Shown piece after piece: positions 57,992 to 64,000 of a stretch of DNA of 64,000 nt (positions are counted from its first letter, which is position 1; each line of letters starts with the position of its first letter). The position numbers and the translations under genes are program-made. The DNA is taken from NCBI RefSeq assembly GCF_958979055.1, contig NC_084891.1, forward strand, positions 23,562,001 through 23,626,000, in the 5' to 3' direction. The notes under the pieces were generated by a model, which saw only the letters and a list, made by a program, of their open reading frames with translations, did not search any database and was not told where the DNA came from. This stretch comes from Alnus glutinosa. Lineage: Eukaryota; Streptophyta; Magnoliopsida; Fagales; Betulaceae.

Positions 57992-59158
57992 GCTCTTTTA
58001 TTTTCTAATACAGAGAGAGAGAGAGAGAGAGATGCATCAGTTCACATCATGCGATTACAATAGGGGTCAAGCTTTGCATTTTTATGTTGAGCAATCAGAA
58101 ATCCAAGCAACTAGAAATGGTTTTTATCAATATACATGGGGAAAATACACTTGGCTCACCTAAACTGACACCCTTTTTTGCGAAGACATGCACCCCAACT
58201 TAACATTTTTGACAATTGACTTCCTTAAACATCCATTTCAATATGATTATTCTTCTCTTAGATGTTTTGCATTAAAATGGGCAAAAAATTGCACATACAA
58301 ACATGCCCGTGCAAAATTTTGCTGTTTACTTTTTTATTTTGCTGTGCTTTTTTTCCCATATGAATGGTTGTCTATTATGTCAATCTAACAGCCAAAATCG
58401 ACACAGTTTGGACATCTTGAGTCGAAAATATGCACGTTTAAGTCACATATGTCATTTTTTTTATTATCTATTTTAAGGCTAATTAACAACTAAAAGAATG
58501 GTCCCCTTGCAACAAAATAGTAATTTCGTGTAGCCAGGTCTTAGAAATGATTGTTTGGAAGTGTCTTTACACAAGCTTTGCTCCCTTGCTTGTTAATTAG
58601 GATCCTATAAGACCAGAGATCAAAAATTAGGATCCTGAAAAACAGATTGATAAATATAATCACCAAATTTGCCCGGAGCCTAAATATTGACCAAATTTTG
58701 TAATGATCATTATTGATTAACCCGACTTTACTCCTAAAACTCTCTTTAAGGCTTTGTAACAACTTTATTCCCACTTAACCAAAAAAAAATTATTCTCAAG
58801 TTAGCGTTAATCATCTCATATGAAGTTATGAACATAGTCATCCGTAGGAAACGTGTCAAAAATAATAAATAAAAAAAAGGTCGGGCATATATTAGGGAGT
58901 TTGTACATTGCTTGTATAAGCCTGGACCACAAGTACTCAATTTTGTTCTCTTAACATCCTCATCGGCTGTTTAAAGCCTGTAATGATACTATTTTGACTT
59001 CTAAAAAGTAGATGCGGCTGAGAGCGAGACTATCCCTCCCCCCCCCCCCCCCACAGAATGATTAAAAAACAACGTGTTATCAAGCTGGCATCTCACTCTC
59101 CAATTACTCGTTTTTAAATGCCCCTTCCTTGCAGTTTCTCACCCACACTTTTGAACAC
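55186..59158. other. Intergenic DNA between the EXORDIUM pair
   Basis: 55186-55620 pairs with 63590-64000. 55690-56430 has L2-like features (TCACTCTGATGCTTAAATT, minus-strand TATAAATAAGC near 55868-55878, end TTCACAACA) but no TSD could be fixed. A runs lie at 55770-55805 and 57300-57323, (GA)n at 57961-57987 and 58013-58031, and a C run at 59038-59052. Nothing gene-like is supported. Confidence 0.45.
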
Positions 59159-59167
59159 TATATATAT
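59159..59167 (+). promoter_or_regulatory. TATA box of EXORDIUM gene 3
   Basis: TATATATAT about 95 bp before the ATG at 59258. Confidence 0.6.
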
Positions 59168-59257
59168 CGTCCACCCACTATTCTTCTTCTCCACAGTTCC
59201 AGCTCCTCGTACCGTTCTCATCTTCCTACTTACGAGATTACAATCCTCAAATCTACC

Positions 59258-60214
59258 ATGGCCTCTTTCGTCTCCACACATCTATTACTACAGCTACTCC
59301 TCGTCATCTCCATCTTCCATTTCAGCTCTGCGGCGAGGAGACTTGCAGAATCAGAAGAGACCCAGCAGCCTTTGCTCTTCCAATACCACAATGGCCCTCT
59401 TCTTACTGGCAAAATCGCCATCAATCTTATCTGGTACGGCAAATTCAAGCCCTCCCAACGAGCCATCATCTCAGATTTCATTACCTCCCTCTCTGCTTCC
59501 ACACCCCCAACAGCTCAAACCTCTGTCGCCACGTGGTGGAAAACCACTGACAAATACTACCACCTCATCAATTCCAAGAAGCCATCCGCTCTTGCACTCT
59601 CACTGGGTACCCAGATCGTTGACGAGACATACTCTCTAGGCAAATCACTCTCGAATCAGCAAATAGTAGAGTTGGCATCAAAGGGAGGCCAGAGAAACGC
59701 CATTAACGTTGTTCTGACATCAGCTGACGTGGCAGTTGAAGGTTTCTGCATGAGCAAATGTGGGACTCATGGGTCTTCAAAGGGTGCATCCGTTGACGGC
59801 AAGAGCTACAAGTTCGCTTACATTTGGGTTGGGAATTCGGAGACCCAGTGCCCAGGGCAATGCGCGTGGCCATTCCACCAGCCCATCTACGGGCCCCAGA
59901 GCCCGCCTTTGGTTGCACCCAACAACGATGTGGGTCTGGACGGCATGGTCATCAACCTGGCTAGCCTCTTGGCCGGTACGGCTACGAACCCATTCGGAAA
60001 TGGCTACTTCCAGGGTCCAAAGGAGGCGCCACTAGAAGCTGCATCGGCTTGTCCTGGTTTGTACGGGAAGGGGGCTTACCCTGGCTATGCCGGGGACCTC
60101 TTGGTGGACCCAACCACAGGTGCTAGTTATAACGCAAATGGTGCCCATGGAAGGAAATACTTGCTTCCAGCGCTCTTTGACCCCTCTACCAAAACTTGTT
60201 CAACTCTCGTCTGA
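59258..60214 (+). CDS. EXO: EXORDIUM protein (PHI-1 family), gene 3
   Basis: A single exon of 318 residues, tandem paralogue of gene 2. Signal peptide 1 to about 25 ([17 protein letters not shown]), mature start [12 protein letters not shown]. It shares [119 protein letters not shown] and CSTLV with gene 2. The longer open frame upstream begins with TTG and lies at or above the TATA box, so the ATG at 59258 (CTACCATGGCC) is the start. The role is the same as for gene 2; divergence of promoters and signal peptides leaves room for different expression. Intact. Confidence 0.95.
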   Translation: MASFVSTHLLLQLLLVISIFHFSSAARRLAESEETQQPLLFQYHNGPLLTGKIAINLIWYGKFKPSQRAIISDFITSLSASTPPTAQTSVATWWKTTDKYYHLINSKKPSALALSLGTQIVDETYSLGKSLSNQQIVELASKGGQRNAINVVLTSADVAVEGFCMSKCGTHGSSKGASVDGKSYKFAYIWVGNSETQCPGQCAWPFHQPIYGPQSPPLVAPNNDVGLDGMVINLASLLAGTATNPFGNGYFQGPKEAPLEAASACPGLYGKGAYPGYAGDLLVDPTTGASYNANGAHGRKYLLPALFDPSTKTCSTLV

Positions 60215-60383
60215 GTGAGGGACCACCTTGTAACACGTTGTACAATAGATTAGCCAGTAGAATTAAGAATATTAAAATTCTTTGATTTATTCATTTGTAT
60301 TATGATTATATAATGAAAATTAAAAATTATTTTCTTATTACAATTTCTCCATCCTCCGGATCAACAGTTACTACTTGCCAAAA

Positions 60384-61134
60384 AAGAGAAATGCTAGATT
60401 GCCAACTCATTTAAAACTCTCATGTCATTCTTCTCTTCTTCTTCTTCTTTTTTTTTTTTTAAAAAAAAAATTTAAATAAATAAATAAAAAATAGCTGCCT
60501 TGTTCTTTCTCAGTTTCTCCAACGCGCACAACTCTCTCGGTGCTTTTCATCTTCCTGAAAGAACTGTCCATCTTCCTACTTCATCTTCATGTTCATCTTC
60601 CTTACTAACATGCTACATTCAGAATGAACGTAAACCAACATGCTATAGGTCAGTCTCTCTCTCTCTCCAAAAGATTTAGAAAAAAAAAAAAAAACAGCTT
60701 CTTCTATCTGTGGTCTTCTCTCTCCAAAAAAACAGATTCTTCTCTACAAAAGATTTTAAAAATAAAAACAGAAGATAAAAGAGCATGAAGTTTTGTTGAA
60801 CAAGATATTTTTTGTCTTGTCTGTGGTCTGTTATCCTGTCCAACACTGGAGGTATTAGAGAACTTGTAGTACTGGGCGATCTTTTCTGAGATCTCCATGG
60901 CTTCAATGGCTTGGGACCTTGGATGACAGAGGAGAGGTGCGTTGGTGTTGGAATTTGGAGAGAGAGAAATAGAAACATAAAGAAATATGCAACTTTTTTT
61001 TAAAAAAAAAAAAAGAATTCAGACTCTAACATGAACAATACCCAACACACTTTTTTTAAGTTCATTAATTTTTTAATGCCACATCAAATAGTAAAATTTT
61101 CTTTATAAAAGTTTAAGTATCCCTAGCATTTCTC
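60384..61134. mobile_element. hAT-like element (751 bp), TSD TGCCAAAA/C
   Basis: The termini carry GAGAAATGCTAG on the left and CTAGCATTTCTC on the right, flanked by TGCCAAAA (60376-60383) and TGCCAAAC (61135-61142). The gene 2 flank at about 53828-53850 lacks it. The interior has TC-rich stretches and non-coding A runs; no transposase is seen. Same terminal type as 50364-50535. Confidence 0.75.
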
Positions 61135-61777
61135 TGCCAAACAATTCCAACATTCCGGGACCCAACTACGATGGCGGTCACTTCCCCAAATGATTGGCTT
61201 CTCCATAATTAAGCACGTGTACAGTATTTTTGGTAAATTCCGTTGATTAAAAAACTTAAGTTAAATTTTAAGAAAAACTCGATTTTACAATTGCAATCAT
61301 AATCTTACAGTTTAAAAATTTGTAAGGTGAGTATTTCATATTTATGTTTCTGTTAATTTAATTTTTTATTTTTATTAAAATAGCTCAAAAATCCCCTATT
61401 TAGAGAGAGAGCTCAAAAAATTTGTCACTTCAACCAATCCATATCTGGCCCGGGGTCAGCCCGGAGTGGCGGTGGGTGAGTCTTTTTAATTTTTACTATG
61501 TTTCTTTTTTTAATAAAAATGGGGTATTTTAAAAAATGATGAAATTAAAAGCAGCTGAAATATGGGATATTAATATTGCAATTTTTTAAGTTTTGATGTT
61601 ATGATTACAAAACTGTAATTAAAGTTTCTCTAAAGTTTTATCTAAAATGCATTGAAAATTAATATCCAAATTATTGTTGGGGAATTCCATGAACAAAAAA
61701 CACATGTAAAACTTTGCCTAAATCTATGTTGAGCGGTGTTAATTGATTATTGAGAACATATAGCACTGCCCTGAAAT
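61135..61777. other. Duplicated 3' flank of EXORDIUM gene 3
   Basis: Matches 53836-54510 (for example CTACGATGG.GGTC.CTTCCC, TTCACTTCAACCAATCC-like words, TTGATTATTGAGAACATATA). No gene is seen. Confidence 0.6.
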
Positions 61778-63102
61778 TTAGGGGTGGGCATCAGTTCAGT
61801 TTGATTTTCAGTTTGGTTAATTGACTTTGTCGGTTAAGTCGGTGAATTCACCGACTTCATTCCGACAAACTATATTTTCAAAATTCTCGGTTAGAGCATT
61901 CTTAGTAGCCTCATCAAATTTGACTCATTAAAGTAGTTAAAAATTACTTTTCTCTATTCTGGTGAGCCACTTTTTTAAAATTCTCCCAACAGCCTCACCA
62001 TTTTAACTATTTACTATCACTATTCCATTTAAATAATATTTTTTTTAATATTTCTTTATTCTTTCTCTATTTAATCTTTTTACAAATAATCTTTCATGTC
62101 CATGAAATAAGGACATTATCGTGTGTGAGAGATGGGAAAAGAAAATGAGATAAAAAAAGGAAAAAAGTGTGCTGATCATGTAAAAGAGAAATGTGAAAAA
62201 AAAATAAATAAATAAAAAAAAAAATTGGTGAGTGGGTTGGTGAGTGAATATTACTCATCAGAATTGGTGAGTAATTTCACTCATCAAAACTTATTGGTTA
62301 AAATTGTGAGGCTGTTGAGAGTGATTTTTTAGTATTTTCATCAAATTGGCTCACCAAAATAACTAAAAAGCTATTTTGATGAGGCAATTAGGAATGCACT
62401 TAATGCAGTTAAGTCGGTTAAGTCGAAACAACAAATACAGAGTTTTTCTTGTAGAAACAACAAATCAATGAGAAATCAAACCTATTTAACTGACCATATA
62501 TAACTAGATGCAACAGATTGAAGTCAAAAGCTGTATGTCAAAGGGAAGATGTATATCATTATATCATTATATGCTTATTTTAAAGGAAAAGTACTTGATT
62601 TCGGATTTCCAGTCCTTTTTTCTCTTGATTCCAGCAAAGCTAGCTTCACCAACCTTGTAACCAAACCACTGCAGCAGTGAATCATTCATTTTCGTCAATT
62701 TCCAAGGGGGAGGGGGCGGCAGACGGCTGCTTCTACTTTGAATGTGAGGGTTAAGGTTTGCCAATTCGGCGGAAATGCGGAAAGAGAAGGGTAAATGCGA
62801 AATGAGGAATGTGTCTTAGGGTTAGCCAAAAGAGATGAATATATAGCATTTCAAAACTACGTCGTTTCAATTGCAATTAAAAGACGTCGTTTTGATTTTT
62901 TTTTAAAAAAAAAAAGCGATCAAATGAAACGACGTCGTTTCATTTATGTCGGTTCGGTTTGGTAAGTCGGTTAAAGGGCGGTTCGGTTAGATACCCAATC
63001 GACTTTCGGAACAAAATTTTATACTAACAACCGAACCGAAATTAGTCGGTATGCGGTTGATGGCGATCGGTAGGCGGTAGTCAAATATTTTGCCCACGCC
63101 TA
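61778..63102. mobile_element. hAT-like element (1.3 kb) with nested MITE
   Basis: The ends TAGGGGTGGGCA and TGCCCACGCCTA are inverted copies with one mismatch; near-duplicate flanks CCTGAAAT (61770-61777) and CCTGAATT (63103-63110) fit an 8-bp hAT duplication. The paralogous site at about 54512-54530 is uninterrupted. The interior is rich in GTCGGTTAAGTCGG and AACCGAACCGAAAT words. A minus-strand frame near 62590-62770 (NLNPHIQSRSSRLPPPP, LLQWFGYKVGEASF) looks gene-like and may be captured host sequence, but I cannot name it. A PIF/Harbinger-like MITE lies inside at 61894-62399. Confidence 0.75.
61894..62399. mobile_element. PIF/Harbinger-like MITE nested in the hAT element
   Basis: GAGCATTCTTAGTAGCC at the left and, inverted, GTGCATTCCTAATTGCC at the right, flanked by TTA at 61891-61893 and 62400-62402. 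Both sides of the insert continue the GTTAAGTCGG-rich hAT interior. 506 bp, non-coding, with TCATCAAA/TTTTGATGA words just inside the ends. The termini resemble those at 32713-33804. Confidence 0.75.
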
Positions 63103-64000
63103 CCTGAATTGATTCTACAGTTTTTCAGACAGCAAGCAAATTATACATCTTCATTCTTTATTATTATTATTATTTATCATTACTAATGGTTCCAATAATC
63201 TTGAAGGAAGTGAGTTAAATATCTAATGACTTAGGTACGAAAACCAAACGGGCATGGGAGGAGGGAGGCATAGAGATGCCTCTCTCCTCTTCTCCTTCCC
63301 CTTCTATTTCCCTTTTCATCTTCTCTTCCTACCTTTTAATGCTTTATGCCACTTTTGAGGCCTTACCCGACTTTATTGATGCTTTATCTCTCGTATTTGT
63401 TAATCTATCCGAAAAGTTTTGTCTCTTCTCTTGAAATCACAACCTCAATCCATCCACCTTTGCCTTACTGCCTCCTCTCCTTGGCTGCGACGTCTCACCC
63501 CTTCAAATCTACCTTGTATTGTTGATTTGGCTTTTTCAAAGTTAAATACGTCTCAGCTCCCCCCCCCCCCCCCCCCCCCACATGCTTCACCACAGTCATC
63601 TTTGGCCTCTCTGCTCCCCGTCCCCAGTTCTTGCTCCCCTGTTGCTACCTCACGCACCTCCACCTTGCCATCTTTGCTGCTTATGCTTTCGTTTATTGGG
63701 TTTTATGCTTTTTCCTTGATTTTTCTATTTCTATTATTGTTTTTCTTTAAGATTTTAAATAGGATTGAAGAGTATTTCGGAGGTCATATACTAATCCTTA
63801 TAAGTTATAGACTAGACCACCTCAATTAAATTGAGTAGTGAAATAAGGGAGGGCCTCTCCTTCTATATCCTCCCATTTTTAAAATGAGAGGATGCCATGT
63901 GTTGAAAATGAGATCTAAAGGAAATAATTAAGCCATGTCATTCTTCTAAAAAAGAATGCGGCTCCTATAATCAAGACTCATTTTTTTCCTCCAAAGTAGT
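63103..64000. other. Distal duplicated flank, runs off the window
   Basis: Homologous to 54515-54940 and 55186-55620: GGAGGCATAGAGATGCCTCT, CTTTATTGATGCTTTATCTC, GTTATAGACTAGACCACCT. A C run (about 63558-63578) stands where the TRIM-like insert lies in the other copy. The open frame crossing the C run is not conserved between copies and is not called. Confidence 0.55.

Noticed and set aside
59118..59639. 173-residue frame overlapping EXORDIUM gene 3
   Set aside because: It starts above the TATA box, runs out of frame through the EXORDIUM coding region and lacks homology.
63419..63829. 136-residue frame across the C run
   Set aside because: It includes a homopolymeric C tract and is not preserved in the paralogous segment at 54.8-55.5 kb.

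Overview
The window is nuclear DNA of a flowering plant, most likely a woody eudicot. It is AT-rich. The genes have spliced exons with GT-AG introns, TATA boxes, plant-only gene families and a dense layer of plant transposons. No bacterial, organellar or viral operon, no CRISPR array and no recognisable tRNA or rRNA gene was seen.

About 1-37 kb holds a tandem array of five UGT85A-type glucosyltransferase loci, all on the minus strand: copy 1 (3768-5365), copy 2 (13063-14678), copy 3 (only a 148-bp 3' scrap, 21952-22099), copy 4 (27457-29056, start codon and core promoter gone) and copy 5 (34304-35846). Copies 1, 2 and 5 are open two-exon genes of 483-489 residues with the catalytic His/Asp pair and the PSPG sugar-donor box. 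The duplicated unit includes long flanks, so many transposon insertions can be read against an empty paralogous site inside this same window.

About 39-64 kb holds three EXORDIUM / phosphate-induced-protein-1 genes: one on the minus strand (41369-42298) and a tandem plus-strand pair (52211-53170 and 59258-60214). The pair was duplicated with several kb of 3' flank, and the two flanks have since received different transposons.

The transposon layer explains most of the remaining sequence. Insertions with readable target-site duplications (TSDs) include solo LTRs (6799-7307, 9665-11011, 39827-40489, 45636-46397), a family of about 1.1-kb poly(A)-tailed non-coding retroelements called NL1 here (four large copies at 9.5-12.0, 22.1-22.7, 25.0-25.9 and 29.8-31.0 kb), a Pack-MULE carrying a mitochondrial dicarboxylate-carrier fragment (18883-20069), PIF/Harbinger-like elements (9043-9361, 32713-33804, 61894-62399), hAT-like elements (8805-8951, 50364-50535, 60384-61134, 61778-63102), a 9-bp-TSD element (37762-38164) and a TRIM-like remnant (54942-55185). 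A GC-rich block and two tandem-repeat blocks occupy 23.1-25.0 kb.

The two gene families have no obvious joint pathway: UGT85A enzymes glucosylate small molecules in the cytosol, and EXORDIUM proteins are secreted to the cell wall. I found no convincing new biological system. The most distinctive content is the NL1 family, the Pack-MULE, and the four different fates of the UGT copies (intact, C-terminus rewritten by LTR sequence, start lost, replaced by a retroelement). All homology calls were made by eye from the sequence.
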